NCBI RefSeq assembly: GCF_002245895.1
Contig: NZ_NPJZ01000001.1
Span: 979,001-1,043,000, forward strand
Origin: Rhodococcus sp. OK302
GTDB taxonomy: Bacteria; Actinomycetota; Actinomycetes; Mycobacteriales; Mycobacteriaceae
Reading direction: 5' to 3'
DNA: 64,000 nt
In this document: in pieces, positions 42,194-53,600 of the stretch
Numbering within the stretch: position 1 is the first letter of the stretch
How the letters are laid out: each line of letters begins with the position of its first letter
The notes under the pieces: model-generated
The model's database searches: none
What the model was told of the DNA's origin: nothing
Seen by the model: the letters and a program-made list of their open reading frames with translations, nothing else
Position numbers and translations under genes: made by a program

Positions 42194-43539
42194 TCTTCAT
42201 TTCCTAGCGGTTCTTCTGCAGCGTTCGACTCGGTCGTCGTGGTGGTCGTCATGGTTGTCGTGGTCGTTGTCGGAACCGTGGTGGTGGTGGTCGGAACCGT
42301 TGTTGTGGTGGTCGTCGTCGGAACTGTCGTGGTGGTGGTCGTCGTCGGAACCGTCGTGGTGGTGGTCGGCTCGGTTGTCGTAGTCGTGGGCCGAGTCGTT
42401 GTCGTGGTGGGTTTGGTCGTCGTGGTGGTCGGCTTTGGAGTCGTCGTCGTCGACACCACAGCAGGGGTGGAGTTGTCCGGGCTGTCCGTGGCAATCCAGA
42501 CGCCGCCGATGATCAGTGCCAGGGCGATCAATCCGCCGCCGGCCCAGGCCATCGCCTTCTGGCCACTCGTCAGTCCGCCGGTAGCGGCGGCATCCGCCGC
42601 AGCGGTGTACCCCGTCGCCGCATACCCCGCGGTGGGCGCCAATATCTGTGTTGCGCCGGTCGGGGTCGCGGATCCGCCGTGTGCCAAACCTGGTGGCGGC
42701 GGACGCCTTCCGGCCCGTACCGCGGCAACGGCGTCGGCGAACTCGCCGCCGTTGGCGTAGCGGCCGGTGGGATCCTTGGTCAGGGTGATGTCGATGAGTT
42801 CGCGAATATTCGGGGGCAGGTCGGCCGGCATCGGAGCCGGAATTTCCTGCACGTGCTTCATCGCGACGGTCAATGCACCGTCGCCGGTGAAAGGCCGTCG
42901 ACCCGAAAGTGCTTCGTAACCAACGATTCCCAGCGAATACACGTCACTGGCAGCGGTGGCGTCCTGGCCCAGAGCCTGTTCGGGAGCGATGTACTGGGCG
43001 GTGCCCATCACCATTCCCGTACGCGTGACGGGAGAGTTCTCGACGGCCTTCGCGATACCGAAGTCGGTGATCTTGACCTGGCCGGTGGGGGTGATGAGGA
43101 TGTTGCCGGGCTTCACGTCACGGTGCACGACACCGGCGTCGTGGGCGATCTGCAGTGCGCGTCCGGTCTGCTCGAGCATGTCGAGGGCATGCGGAACTGC
43201 AAGGCGGCCGACGCGTGAGAGAACGGCGTTGAGGGGTTCACCGTTGACCAGTTCCATCACCAGGTAGGCAGTGGATTCACCTGAGCTGTCCCGAGTCTCG
43301 CCGTAATCATAGATTCCCGCGATGCCGGGGTGATTGAGCTGAGCTGTCGTCCGAGCTTCGAACCGGAAGCGCTCCAGGAACTCCGGGTCCGAGGAGAACT
43401 CCGACTTGAGTACCTTGACGGCGACGCGTCGATTGAGACGTGAGTCTGTTGCTTCCCAGACCTGGCCCATTCCGCCGGTAGCGATGAGCCGGTTCAGTCG
43501 GTAACGATCGGCGATCAAAGCGCCATTGTTCAACGCCAC
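42190..43539 (-). CDS. pknA: Ser/Thr protein kinase PknA
   Basis: A 449-residue kinase with Lys42, HRDVKPGN (Asp141) and DFG at 159-161. After a Pro/Gly juxtamembrane region and a membrane helix (about 342-364) the extracellular tail of about 80 residues is almost pure Thr/Pro with a few acidic or Val residues and no PASTA domain. The tail is encoded by a simple repeat (complement of GTGGTGGTCGTCGTCGG-like units, 42230-42460), prone to length change. PknA works with PknB in growth and division control. Confidence 0.97.
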   Translation of the reverse strand: MALNNGALIADRYRLNRLIATGGMGQVWEATDSRLNRRVAVKVLKSEFSSDPEFLERFRFEARTTAQLNHPGIAGIYDYGETRDSSGESTAYLVMELVNGEPLNAVLSRVGRLAVPHALDMLEQTGRALQIAHDAGVVHRDVKPGNILITPTGQVKITDFGIAKAVENSPVTRTGMVMGTAQYIAPEQALGQDATAASDVYSLGIVGYEALSGRRPFTGDGALTVAMKHVQEIPAPMPADLPPNIRELIDITLTKDPTGRYANGGEFADAVAAVRAGRRPPPPGLAHGGSATPTGATQILAPTAGYAATGYTAAADAAATGGLTSGQKAMAWAGGGLIALALIIGGVWIATDSPDNSTPAVVSTTTTPKPTTTTTKPTTTTTRPTTTTTEPTTTTTVPTTTTTTTVPTTTTTTTVPTTTTTVPTTTTTTMTTTTTTESNAAEEPLGNEE

Positions 43540-43542
43540 GGT

Positions 43543-45009
43543 TCAGCCCCCTTGTATTCCGGCTGCGATTACTGCGCGACCGATCGGTGCAGCCACAGAG
43601 CCACCGGTAGCGGCAAGTCCGCGGTCGCCACCGTTCTCGACGATGACGGCGACTGCGACCGTCGGATTCTGAGCTGGTGCAAAAGCGATGTACCAGGCGT
43701 GAGGCGGTGTTTCCCGCGGATTCACGCCATGTTCGGCCGTGCCGGTCTTGGATGCAATCTGGACGCCCGGGATCTTGCCGACGCCGCCGGTGAAGTTTTC
43801 CGAACCGATCATCAGTTCAGTCAACGTTGCGGCCACGGCCGGTGAGACTGCCTGGCCCATCGACACCGGAGCCGGAGAGCTGAGATCGGTCAGGTCCGGT
43901 GCCTGTAGTTGGGAAATCAGATTCGGTTGCATCCGTACACCGCCGTTGGCGACGGTTGCGGCGATCACTGCATTCTCCAGGGGCGTCACGGCGACGTCGC
44001 GCTGACCGATGCTGGTCTGGCCGAGTGCCGCGTCGTCGGGAATGTCGCCCACAGTGCTGTCGGCAACGGGCAACGGGATGGCCGGAGTGTTGGGGCCGAT
44101 ACCGAAAGCCTTGGCTTCGTCCTTGATGGCTCCTGCACCGTCCTTGATGCCCAATTCGACAAACGCGGTGTTGCAGGAACGCGCGAACGCATCACGGAGC
44201 GACGCTGTCGGATTGGGTCCGCAGGTGCTTCCGTTGTAGTTCTCGAGGGTGGTGTTGGTTCCGGGCAGCGTGATCTGCGGCGCCGCGGTCAGCTGATCGT
44301 CCGGGGTTGCGCCGCCCGTCAGAGCGGCCGCCGTGGTGATCACCTTGAACGTGGAACCGGGCGGGTAGGTCTGCGAGATGGCACGGTTCACCAGGGGGTC
44401 GGCCGGGTCGGCGTTGAGTGCCTCCCAGGCCTGCGTGGTTTCGGCGCCGTCGTGGCTCGCGAGCTTGTTGGGGTCGTAACTCGGCGTGCTCACCATGGTC
44501 AGGATTCGGCCGGTGCTCGGTTCGATTGCGACGACGGAACCGGTGTAGCCCTTGCTGGTCAACTGGTCGTAGGCGACCTGCTGCATTGCCGGATTGAGCG
44601 TCGTCACGACGTTGCCGCCACGCGGATCGCGTCCGGAGACTATGTCGAAGAAACGCTGACTGAACAACCGGTTGTCGGAGCCGTTGAGGATGGGATCCTC
44701 GGTACGTTCGAGGCCGGCGCTGCCGTACTGCATCGAGTAGAAGCCGGTGACCGGGGCGTACGGGTACGGATTGGGGTACTGGCGTAGGTACTTGTACCGA
44801 TCGTCGGTGGCCTGGGAAGCCGCCAGCACCTGTCCGGCAGCCGAGATCTGACCTCGTTGGCGTGAGTACTCGTCGAGCAGCACCCGTGAGTTGCGCGGGT
44901 CGGCTCGTAGGTCATCGGCTTTGATGACCTGGACGTACGTGGCGTTGGCGAGGAGCGCGACAACCATCAACATGACGGCCATCGCGACGCGGCGCAGGGG
45001 AGTGTTCAT
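43543..45009 (-). CDS. pbpA: penicillin-binding protein PbpA (transpeptidase)
   Basis: A 488-residue class B penicillin-binding protein. An N-terminal membrane anchor (about 7-27) is followed by a dimerisation domain and the transpeptidase with Ser219-x-x-Lys222 (STFK), SCN at 278-280 and KTG at 421-423. It cross-links peptidoglycan and is needed for division in mycobacteria. The start overlaps the rodA stop by four bases. Confidence 0.97.
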   Translation of the reverse strand: MNTPLRRVAMAVMLMVVALLANATYVQVIKADDLRADPRNSRVLLDEYSRQRGQISAAGQVLAASQATDDRYKYLRQYPNPYPYAPVTGFYSMQYGSAGLERTEDPILNGSDNRLFSQRFFDIVSGRDPRGGNVVTTLNPAMQQVAYDQLTSKGYTGSVVAIEPSTGRILTMVSTPSYDPNKLASHDGAETTQAWEALNADPADPLVNRAISQTYPPGSTFKVITTAAALTGGATPDDQLTAAPQITLPGTNTTLENYNGSTCGPNPTASLRDAFARSCNTAFVELGIKDGAGAIKDEAKAFGIGPNTPAIPLPVADSTVGDIPDDAALGQTSIGQRDVAVTPLENAVIAATVANGGVRMQPNLISQLQAPDLTDLSSPAPVSMGQAVSPAVAATLTELMIGSENFTGGVGKIPGVQIASKTGTAEHGVNPRETPPHAWYIAFAPAQNPTVAVAVIVENGGDRGLAATGGSVAAPIGRAVIAAGIQGG

Positions 45010-46457
45010 ACGCGCGGCATCATCTCGGTATGGGCGTCGGCGATCGGGGGTGGACCCTTCTTCTTGGCAACTACCGGTGCGCGGGCGGCATCGGAGATTC
45101 GAATGAGAATTCCCAGTAGGAGGTAGTTCGCGAGAAGCGAAGAACCGCCGTACGACATGAACGGTGTGGTCAAACCGGTCAACGGAATCAGCTTGGTGAC
45201 GCCCCCGACCACGACAAAAATCTGGATCGCAATGGTGAACGACAAGCCGGCGGCGAGCAGTTTGCCGAAGCTGTCACGCACGGCCAGCGCGGTACGGAGG
45301 CCACGAACGATGAGAAGCAGGAACAGCATCAGAACCGCAGCGAGACCGACGAGTCCCAGTTCTTCGCCGATGGTCGCGATGATGAAGTCGGTTTTGGCGA
45401 ACGGCACCTGATTGGGGCGTCCACTGCCCAGGCCGGTGCCGGCGATTCCGCCCGTGGCCAGGCCGAACAGTGACTGAGAAATCTGATAACCGGTGTTGGC
45501 ATAGTCGCCGAGCGGATCGAGCCAGGTGTCGACGCGAACGCGGACGTGCGCAAACATCTTGTAGGCGAAGAAGAATCCGATGGCCAGTAGGCCGCCACCG
45601 ATCACGAGCCAGCCCACACGCTCGGTGGCGATGTACAGCATCACCAGCACCGTGCTGAAGAGCAGCAGCGACGTACCGAGGTCGGTTTCGAACACGAGCA
45701 CGCCGACGGACACGATCCACGCAAGCAGGATTGGTCCGAGGTCGCGGGCACGCGGAAAATCCATGCCCAGGAAGTGCTTGCCGGCGCTGGTGAACAGATC
45801 ACGTTTGGCCACCAGGACCGACGCGAAGAAGATGATCAGCAAGATCTTGGCGAACTCACCGGGCTGAATGCTGAATCCAGGCAAACGAATCCAGATCTTT
45901 GCACCGTTCACGCTCGAGAACCGGGCCGGCAGAATCGCGGGGATCGCCAAGAACACCAGGCCGGCGAGGCCCAGCGTGTAGCTGAACCGCGCCATCAGGC
46001 GGTAGTCCTTCAAGAACACGAGCAGCAGAACAAAACCTGCGATTGCGAGTGCTGTCCACATCACCTGCTGGTTCGCATCCGGGGAAGGTGCTTCGACGCC
46101 GTTGTACAGAGCTGTCTGCTCGTCAGCCAAGTCCAGGCGGTGAATCAGCACCAAACCGAGGCCGTTGAGCAGCGCCACGATCGGGAGCAACAACGGGTCT
46201 GCGTACGGTGCATACCGTCGGATTGCCAAGTGCGCGATCAGAAACAGAGCCGTGTACGTCAAGGCGTACTTGGCCAGATCGAGGGTGATCTTCTGTTCCT
46301 GGCTAGCTTCGACCAACAGCAACGACACCGTTGTGATGACGACGGCAAATCCGAGCAGCAACAGTTCCGTGTTGCGCCGAGTCGACTGGACCGGCGCCGG
46401 GGCAAAACCTCCGGGCGGGCTCGGAAAAGCCATCCCGGCGGCGGCGTTGGACGACAT
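45006..46457 (-). CDS. rodA: SEDS glycosyltransferase RodA
   Basis: About 483 residues from ATG 46457, which overlaps the pstP stop (TGATG); a longer start at 46475 would lie inside pstP. Ten or more membrane helices and SEDS motifs such as [32 protein letters not shown] and PFMSYGGSS identify a lipid II polymerase. It works with PbpA, encoded next. Confidence 0.96.
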   Translation of the reverse strand: MSSNAAAGMAFPSPPGGFAPAPVQSTRRNTELLLLGFAVVITTVSLLLVEASQEQKITLDLAKYALTYTALFLIAHLAIRRYAPYADPLLLPIVALLNGLGLVLIHRLDLADEQTALYNGVEAPSPDANQQVMWTALAIAGFVLLLVFLKDYRLMARFSYTLGLAGLVFLAIPAILPARFSSVNGAKIWIRLPGFSIQPGEFAKILLIIFFASVLVAKRDLFTSAGKHFLGMDFPRARDLGPILLAWIVSVGVLVFETDLGTSLLLFSTVLVMLYIATERVGWLVIGGGLLAIGFFFAYKMFAHVRVRVDTWLDPLGDYANTGYQISQSLFGLATGGIAGTGLGSGRPNQVPFAKTDFIIATIGEELGLVGLAAVLMLFLLLIVRGLRTALAVRDSFGKLLAAGLSFTIAIQIFVVVGGVTKLIPLTGLTTPFMSYGGSSLLANYLLLGILIRISDAARAPVVAKKKGPPPIADAHTEMMPRV

Positions 46458-47884
46458 CAGTTGACCGTCCTGCAAGTCTGACCGGGTATCCCGGTCGGAG
46501 TCGGCGCAGGAGTGGGCGTCGCTGTTACCGGAGGTACAGGTTCATTGGGAGCCGGCGGTGCTGCAGTCGGAGCCGGTGTCGGAAGCGGTGTCGGTTGCGG
46601 GGTCGTGGTTGCCGGAACCGGTTCGCAACGAGGCAGGAGATCGCCGCCGATGAGTCGGATCATCTGACTCTGGGCGTCCTGACGATTGCCCGAAGGGAGT
46701 CCGGCTCGGACCTGTTCCTGCGCCGACGGTGCCAGATCGGTCACCTCGAGGACGTTGCAGTCACTCGGGATGGTGCTGGGCGAGACGAGCGTCAGGACGT
46801 CGTCGTCACCGACACACCCGATCAGATCGGATTCCTGCAGTGAGTAGCCGAGGACGGAACCGGGGATTCCGCGCAGCACCGTGACACGGCCCTCTTCGGC
46901 CCCGACGTAGTAGTTGTTGCGGATGACCGTGCGGCCGATGACGGCACCAACAGCAATCACAGCAAGCAGCACCACGGCGAGAACTACCCACCACAACCGG
47001 TTGCGCTTTTTCTTGGGCTCGGGTTCGGGCACAGAAACAACACGCTTGGGTGTTGCACGCGGCGGTCGCATGGCTGCTGCTCGGCCCGCGGCAGTGTTGG
47101 GGGGAGGAGTGAACTCTTCTTCCTCCGTGGACGCAGCACCGGCGACGATGGGGCGTGATTGCCCGTAGTCGAGGTCGATGACGTCGGCCACCACAACAGT
47201 GACATTGTCGGGACCGCCACTGCGGAGCGCCAATTCGATGAGGCGATCAGCGCACTGCTCCTGCGAGCCTTCGCTCATCGTGTTCTCGATGGTTTCGTCG
47301 CTGACCACGTCGGACAGGCCGTCGGAGCAGAGCAGGTAACGGTCACCGGCGCGGGCTTCGCGCATGGTGAGAGTCGGCTCGATCTCGTTGCCGGTCAATG
47401 CCCGCATGATCAGGGATCGCTGCGGATGCGTGTGCGCCTGTTCGGCCGTGATCCGACCCTCGTCGACCAGCGACTGAACAAACGTGTCGTCGCGGGTGAT
47501 CTGCGTCAGATGACCGTCGCGCAGCAGATACGCGCGCGAGTCACCGATATGGACGAGTCCGAGTTTGCTGCCGGAAAAGAGAATCGCGGTGAGTGTGGTC
47601 CCCATGCCGTCGAGTTCAGGCTCTTCCTCGACGTGATCGGCGATGGAATCGTTGCCCTCACGAGTCGCTGCCTCGAGCTTGCCCAGGAGGTCCTCGCCCG
47701 GTTCGTCGTCGTCGAGATGCGCCAATGCGGCAATCATCAACTGGGACGCGACTTCGCCGGCCGCGTGGCCACCCATACCGTCGGCCAAAGCCAATAGACG
47801 AGCGCCCGCGTACACGGAATCTTCGTTGTTCGAGCGCACGAGACCGCGGTCGCTGCGCGCCGCGTAGCGGAGAACAAGGGTCAC
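46457..47884 (-). CDS. pstP: PP2C-type Ser/Thr protein phosphatase PstP
   Basis: A 475-residue phosphatase. The PP2C domain (1-235) has [34 protein letters not shown] and CSDGLSDVV metal-binding motifs. A membrane helix at about 297-318 and a Pro/Thr-rich extracellular tail follow. It reverses PknA/PknB phosphorylation. GTG start overlaps the fhaB stop. Confidence 0.97.
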   Translation of the reverse strand: MTLVLRYAARSDRGLVRSNNEDSVYAGARLLALADGMGGHAAGEVASQLMIAALAHLDDDEPGEDLLGKLEAATREGNDSIADHVEEEPELDGMGTTLTAILFSGSKLGLVHIGDSRAYLLRDGHLTQITRDDTFVQSLVDEGRITAEQAHTHPQRSLIMRALTGNEIEPTLTMREARAGDRYLLCSDGLSDVVSDETIENTMSEGSQEQCADRLIELALRSGGPDNVTVVVADVIDLDYGQSRPIVAGAASTEEEEFTPPPNTAAGRAAAMRPPRATPKRVVSVPEPEPKKKRNRLWWVVLAVVLLAVIAVGAVIGRTVIRNNYYVGAEEGRVTVLRGIPGSVLGYSLQESDLIGCVGDDDVLTLVSPSTIPSDCNVLEVTDLAPSAQEQVRAGLPSGNRQDAQSQMIRLIGGDLLPRCEPVPATTTPQPTPLPTPAPTAAPPAPNEPVPPVTATPTPAPTPTGIPGQTCRTVN

Positions 47885-48345
47885 GGGCGTAACTCGATTA
47901 CGGTCTTTCCGACACGAACCGGTGTTCCCAAGGGAACTCGTACAGCCGTGGTGACCTTTGCCCGGTCCAGATATGTGCCGTTGGTGGAACCGAGATCTTC
48001 GACGTACCAGTCGGCACCGCGCTGCGAGAGCCGCGCATGACGCGTCGACGCGTAGTCATCGGTCAGGACAAGAGTTGAATCGTCGGCGCGCCCGATCATG
48101 ACGGGTTGTGCACCCAACGTGATGCGAGTGCCGGCAAGGGCGCCCTGTGTGACCACCAGATATCGAGGAACCTTCGTTTTGCCGAGTGACGGAAGGACTT
48201 TTCCGGCGCGGGCGTACCGCGCGGGAACCCGAACTCCGGAGCCGGCATAGATATCCGACCGCAGGGTGCGCAACACCGCCCAGACGAACAGCCACAAGAG
48301 GAGCAGGAAGCCTGCCCGTGTGAGTTGCAGAATCAGGCCCTGCAC
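47881..48345 (-). CDS. fhaB: FHA-domain protein FhaB (FipA)
   Basis: About 154 residues from GTG 48345, eight bases from a near-perfect site AAGGAGGT. An N-terminal membrane helix (GFLLLLWLFVWAVLRTL) is followed by an FHA phosphothreonine-binding domain (GRADDSTLVLTDDYASTRHA, DLGSTNGTYLD). In mycobacteria FipA bridges FtsZ and FtsQ and is a kinase target. Confidence 0.94.
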   Translation of the reverse strand: MQGLILQLTRAGFLLLLWLFVWAVLRTLRSDIYAGSGVRVPARYARAGKVLPSLGKTKVPRYLVVTQGALAGTRITLGAQPVMIGRADDSTLVLTDDYASTRHARLSQRGADWYVEDLGSTNGTYLDRAKVTTAVRVPLGTPVRVGKTVIELRP

Positions 48346-48544
48346 GGCTGTCCACCTCCTTCTATGGCTTGATCCCCAGCAGCGGGGTTCAAGCATTGTC
48401 GACTGGCAGCATCATAGGGGGCACGGAGCCCCGAAAGAGCACGATACTGACACGGGTGTGGCGGCGCCGCGCCGACGGACCGCCCTATGTTCGATTGTTA
48501 TGTAGAAAATTCCGAGCAAACCTTTTTCGGCCCGGGAGTGGCGC

Positions 48545-50017
48545 TCAGAGGATGCGCACCAAGATCTCGGAGTGACCAGCGCGGACGATGTCGCCGTCCG
48601 CGAGCTGCCAGTCCTGAACCGGCGCGCCGTTAACCGTGGTGCCGTTGGTGGAACCGAGATCGGACAGCATCGCCGTCCGGCCGTCCCAGCGGATGTCGAT
48701 GTGGCGACGTGAAACACCGGTGTCGGGAAGGCGGAACTGAGCTTCCTGCCCACGGCCGATGATGTTGCTGCCGTCGCGAAGCTGGAAGTGGCGTCCGCTG
48801 CCGTCTTCGAGTTGCAGCGTTGCCGTCAAAGCCTGCTGTGCTGCGGGCGCGTATCCGCCCTGGTTGTAGCTCTGCTGCGCGTACGACTGAGTCTGGTCGT
48901 AGTTGGCGCCCTGGTCGTAGCTGCCCTGGTCGTAGGACTGGGCGTCGTACGGCTGCTGGTTGTAGGCCTGATCGTTGTAGGGCTGCTGGTACGCCTGCTG
49001 TTCGTTGTACGGCTGCTGCGGGTTGGCGTTCTGGTCGTAACCCTGCTGGTCGTAACCCTGCTGGTCGTAACCCTGCTGCTCGTAGCCGCCCTGGTACGCC
49101 TGCTGCTGGTAGGCCTGATCGTTGTAGGGCTGCTGGTACGCCTGCTGATCGTTGTACGGCTGCTGGGTGTAGCCCTGCTGGTCGTAGCTGCCCTGGTACG
49201 CCTGCTGATCGTTGTACGGCTGCTGGTAACCCTGCTGCTCGTAGCCCTGCTGGTTGGGCGCCTGGTTCAGGTTCTGGTTGGGGTACGCCTGCTGATCGTC
49301 GCCCGTGCGGTAACCGTCGCCTCGGTCGTAGCCGTTCTGCGGCGGAGCGCCCTGACCCTGCGGCGCGGGGTAGCCGCCGCCTTGCGCAGCGGCAGATCCG
49401 CTGTCGTCATGTGAGTATCCGTTACGAGCCGGCTGCTGATCGGGCTGGCGACCAGCCGGTTCGCGGCTGGATTCGTAGCCTGAGTTCTGCGTCATGGTGC
49501 CGGCTCCTGGTTGTGACGGGACTGGATTCGAAACAGGGGGAACGATAGGGGCAGGTCGCTGTTGCGGCGCTTGCGGTGGGGCTTGCGGTGGCCGCGACGA
49601 CACCTGCGGAACGTTGGACCGAGGGGATGCCGGCTCGGCATCATCGTCCGGGTCGACAGTGCCGCGGGTACGGAACTGGCCGGTGTGGAGCGTAGGCGAA
49701 GGCTCGAAAGTTACAGAAATATCGCCGTATGTCTGCCAGCCCTGATCGCGGATGAAATCCTGCAAATGCCGGCTGAAAGCCTTGATGGTGAGGTCGCGGT
49801 CGGCCGCCAACTCTTCGTGATCCGAATTGTTGATGGTGATGACGTAGTGGTTGGGAGCAAGAAGGATGCCACCGCCGAGGTGTTCGACGCGGTCCCGTGC
49901 TTCCTGTTGAAGCGCGGCCTCTACTTCTTGCGGCACGACGCCGCCGCCGAAGACACGTGCGAATGCGTCACCGACAGCACCTTGTAGCTTTCGTTCAAAT
50001 CGCTGAACGATGCCCAT
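48545..50017 (-). CDS. fhaA: FHA-domain protein FhaA (DUF3662 plus FHA)
   Basis: About 490 residues from ATG 50017, behind AGGAGAG. The N-terminal DUF3662 domain (1-120, MGIVQRFERKLQGAVGDAF) is followed by a long Gln/Tyr/Pro/Asn-rich low-complexity region (about 170-400) and the C-terminal FHA domain (IIGRGQEAQFRLPDTGVSRRH, DLGSTNGTTVNG). FhaA binds the phosphorylated pseudokinase of MurJ and other PknB substrates. The first gene of the minus-strand set that ends with pknB. Confidence 0.95.
   Translation of the reverse strand: MGIVQRFERKLQGAVGDAFARVFGGGVVPQEVEAALQQEARDRVEHLGGGILLAPNHYVITINNSDHEELAADRDLTIKAFSRHLQDFIRDQGWQTYGDISVTFEPSPTLHTGQFRTRGTVDPDDDAEPASPRSNVPQVSSRPPQAPPQAPQQRPAPIVPPVSNPVPSQPGAGTMTQNSGYESSREPAGRQPDQQPARNGYSHDDSGSAAAQGGGYPAPQGQGAPPQNGYDRGDGYRTGDDQQAYPNQNLNQAPNQQGYEQQGYQQPYNDQQAYQGSYDQQGYTQQPYNDQQAYQQPYNDQAYQQQAYQGGYEQQGYDQQGYDQQGYDQNANPQQPYNEQQAYQQPYNDQAYNQQPYDAQSYDQGSYDQGANYDQTQSYAQQSYNQGGYAPAAQQALTATLQLEDGSGRHFQLRDGSNIIGRGQEAQFRLPDTGVSRRHIDIRWDGRTAMLSDLGSTNGTTVNGAPVQDWQLADGDIVRAGHSEILVRIL
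49031..49075. repeat. three exact 15-base tandem repeats within fhaA
   Basis: The unit CTGGTCGTAACCCTG occurs three times head to tail and encodes a Gly-Tyr-Asp-Gln-Gln repeat. It belongs to a larger tract of related units from about 48840 to 49290. Confidence 0.9.
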
Positions 50018-50273
50018 TGGGCTCTCCTCTCGCTTCGCATCAAACGGGTGCGGAAATGCTCGGCAACTAGCACCGGCACCGCCGAATCGCGTGTCGTCCA
50101 AACTGCTGTTCAGGTTCCACGGTACTGTCAAACGTCGGCTCAGCAGTACCTGGTTGTGGTTCCTGCATGATATCGGTTCCACCCTTTGCAATGCGCTGTG
50201 TTCTTCGTTTCAGGTACTGACCTGCACGAATAGTGGTTTCAAATCTCATCGTGATAATGTTTCGACGTTGCCC

Positions 50274-50356
50274 GGGCGGGTGGCGGAATGGCAGACGCGC
50301 TGGCTTCAGGTGCCAGTGTCCTTCGGGACGTGGGGGTTCAAGTCCCCCTCCGCCCA
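50274..50356 (+). tRNA. leuT: tRNA-Leu (CAG)
   Basis: An 83-nt class II tRNA: acceptor GGGCGGG/TCCGCCC (one G-U), D-arm GGCGGAATGGCAGACGC, anticodon stem CTGGC/GCCAG with loop TTCAGGT (CAG), a long variable arm and T-arm GGGGGTTCAAGTCCCCC. No CCA is encoded. tRNA-Leu genes often serve as integration targets; a foreign-looking gene follows. Confidence 0.96.
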
Positions 50357-50360
50357 CAAA

Positions 50361-50402
50361 ACAAAGGCCGCGAATCCTCACAGGATTCGCGGCCTTTGTG
50401 TT
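50361..50402 (+). terminator. hairpin terminator after tRNA-Leu
   Basis: A perfect 18-bp stem (50361-50378 with 50382-50399) with a three-base loop, five bases beyond the tRNA; only a short T-tract follows. Confidence 0.75.
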
Positions 50403-50601
50403 TGTCTGGGGGGGGCCGCCGTCGTGCCAGATCGTGACTCGGTCTCCAACTGCTGTGATGCCGCGAGGCTAGTCCCTGAGTGTCAACATGCGCTGGCATG
50501 CAGCGGGGGTCGCGCGGGCGTCGAGGGAAACAATTCTGATCACACCGAGGGTGCGTCGCCAACGGGTCGTTTGGTTGGTACGCGCCAGCTGCTCAGAGCT
50601 G

Positions 50602-53600
50602 CTACCTACTTTCTGTGCCGAGGGAGGAACGGATCGCTGTCGAGGCGGCAGAGATGGATTTCGCACGTCTCGCCGCTGACAGTTTGTCGTTGCGTAGTCG
50701 ATTCCGAAACGCGTCGACGGCAGCGGTCCTCTCCCGACCACTTGGGTAGTTCCACCGATCCGCCAACATGGTGGCTGAGAAATCCAGCAACCTTGAGCTC
50801 TCGATTGCTGATGAATTTCCGTTAACGTAATCGTCAATGTATAAAGCAAGCATAAAACTATTTAATGCCCACGCGCTTTCGTGTCCACTTATCGCCTTTT
50901 CGGTTTTCTCAAGCCAGCCAGGTTCCTTAATTGAGTAGAGAAGCATGGATGTGCTAACTGCATTCATTCTATCTTCGAAGAATTCCGTATTGTTTGATAT
51001 CTTATCCAATGTGACTAATAGTTTTCGCGAAGAGAGTGAATTTTCGATACCTCCCGCTACGATTGCGCAAGGAATGATCTGTAACAGCTCGGTAAGAAGT
51101 TCGGCGTGTTCTTCGAAGAATTCCGTATCAGTCTCTTTGAGTTCATCTATAATACTCTTCTGTAGATCAATGAATAGTTGATCTTCGCTTAAGAGTCCAA
51201 GTAGAGATCCCCATCCGTGCACCACTCGCTCAAGAAGATCCTGTTTCTTCTTCAAGTCGCGAACTTCATCCGAGTCGCGTACCACGGCGGATGCAGTGTC
51301 GAGAGCTGACCGAAACCTGGAAAGGTAGGATATTTCTGATTCATCTAGCTCAGGAAAGGGACTCGGATCGCTGTCTGAAAGTGAATCCAACGGATCCATG
51401 GATGTTTCGTGAAGATTTGCTTCTTCTGTTTTTGAGTCAAATCCTCCTTCGGTATCATCGTTGATATATTTCACCAAGGAAACCGGCGCATCCATTTTGC
51501 TCAGATCCTCATAGACCGGAGGAGAATTAGTACCATCCTTAAAGTCTGATATCAGATCGGTCATCACTTGAATTACGCGCTCATCGCGCCGCATCAGTGC
51601 AGCATAGTGCCGTACCACCGGAGCGAACCGCAGCGGATTTAATAGAATGAAATCCAAAAAATCCGGTTCGCGTTGCGCCCATTTTGCTGCGAATAGATGT
51701 AAGTAGCTACTTCGGGCAAAGGAAACACCTCCGGATCGAATTGATATCAACCTCTTTTCCGCGAACTCGCGAAGCATATCTGTGGCCGTCTCTGGCCACG
51801 CATATGCATTTATGAGTTCACTTATTTTCTCTATTGCTTCACTTTCCGGGAGGATACTGCATTCGCGACGGAAAAAACTCTCGGAAAGCGCCGAGAGGGC
51901 GGTGATACTTTGCTCAGCTCCGACGGAGTGCCGAGTGTCTACGGTAGGGTCTCCTCGTCCAACTAGAAGGTTTATGTATTGATCCAAAATTCCAGTTGGA
52001 GACGCTTCTGAATTAATTACCTCACCTTTGAGGAGTATAGATATTAGCAAAGTGATGGTAAATGGATTTCGCGGGAGCCGTTCAGCCCGTAATACAGACA
52101 CAATTTTTTGGGTTACGGAATGGTGCGATAATGGAGCTGCGATTTTTGCTAGCGCAGTTACATCTGAGAAATTTAACTTGCCTACGTACCTGACTTTGCA
52201 TTCAATTCCTAGGTTCTTTAGCCTGTCTGCAATCTCTGCTTCATCCCCCGTCCTGCATCCAATGAAAAAGTCGGCAGTAGCGGTATTCGATATCTCAATG
52301 AGCGTGTTATTGGAAATTTTAGAAACGTACGGCGAAAAATCGTCAATTGCAACTGCCAATTCGGGAAGATCGTCCAATCGACCCTCTATGATGCCTTTAT
52401 CAAGAGCTTCGCGGCGTAAGAGTCTGTTGAGCGGTTTAGCGCCGGGTTGTCTTTCGTCAAAAGATATATAGATTGGAATTTTAGTGGAAGAAAGCTCCGA
52501 GGCGCGAATGGCCAGCCATTTTAGGGTGGTTGTTAGTCCGGAATGTTCGTCACCAACAACTATAGTAACTCCTTTTTGTGTGCATTCGGTGTCTGGGTCA
52601 AGGCGTTTTACGCGGGCATCCTCATGTTCACCGTTTTGGTTGATGTACTCAGCGTGAGGCACAGGGAGAAGGATTGGGGGAAGGGCTATTGAATTTAAGC
52701 TAATCCCGTCCGAAAAATCCGTTTCCTCGGTAAGTCGAGTAATATTCTGGAGGCAGCCGATCATATCAACTCGAGCCTCAAGTGGGATGTCCCGAACTAT
52801 ACCTGCCGAGTTCTTTTTCGATTGCTCGGATTCAATCTGAAGTCCGGCTATAAAATTGGGAAAATCATCGTACTGCTCTCCATATGAAATGGTTTCTATG
52901 TTGGAGTTTACATGTACTTTCCTGAGCTCGGATACTTCATTTTGACGGCACAGTCGGTAGTGCTCGATCTCCGATGCTGGAAAGGTCTTCAAATGCCATT
53001 CAAGAAGCTTCGAGAAGTTTGGATCATCCAGTCCCGACCCGAACCCGATATATATAATGGATTTGGTGGCGGATAGCGCCTGCTGAAGGACTTGATGTGC
53101 AGAATCGGCTAGTACATCGTGATAGTCAGTGGACGACAGTACAACCGAGTCCCTGTTTGTCCAAACCCCATGAAGATGCACTATGTCGTTCGTTTTTGCA
53201 CTAATCGCTGCTTGAAATCCGGCAATATTAGTGCGATCAACGGTTGCGCGATTCAATCTCTGCTCCAGCAGAGTGTCATAATTTGTTGTCAATACCACGC
53301 AGGCTAGTGCCCCAATGGCATCAATCCATTCTCCGCTTTCGACTTTTAGCGAACCTACAGTCGATCTAAGCCAGTTCGCGGCAGCTTGTTCGCCTAATGC
53401 ATCAATCTTCTGTGCAACCAGCGTCGCGGCGCTCATAAGCAGGGATATGTCGTCGTCCTGAATTCCAGATTCTAATACATTCTGTGTTGCCGCTTCCCAT
53501 TTTGTCATGTCTTTTTCGGAATTTTCTACAACATATCTCATTCCCGATCGCAGTAGTCCAATCCATGTAGCGTTTGGATCTCGGTTTGACGCTGAGGCTG

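Noticed and set aside
50330..50356. Attachment-site duplication of the tRNA-Leu 3' end
   Set aside because: I looked for a second copy on the far side of the AT-rich segment (53.7-54.1 kb) and found none.
50010..50825. A 271-codon plus-strand frame spanning tRNA-Leu
   Set aside because: It reads through the tRNA and its hairpin terminator; no domain is recognisable.
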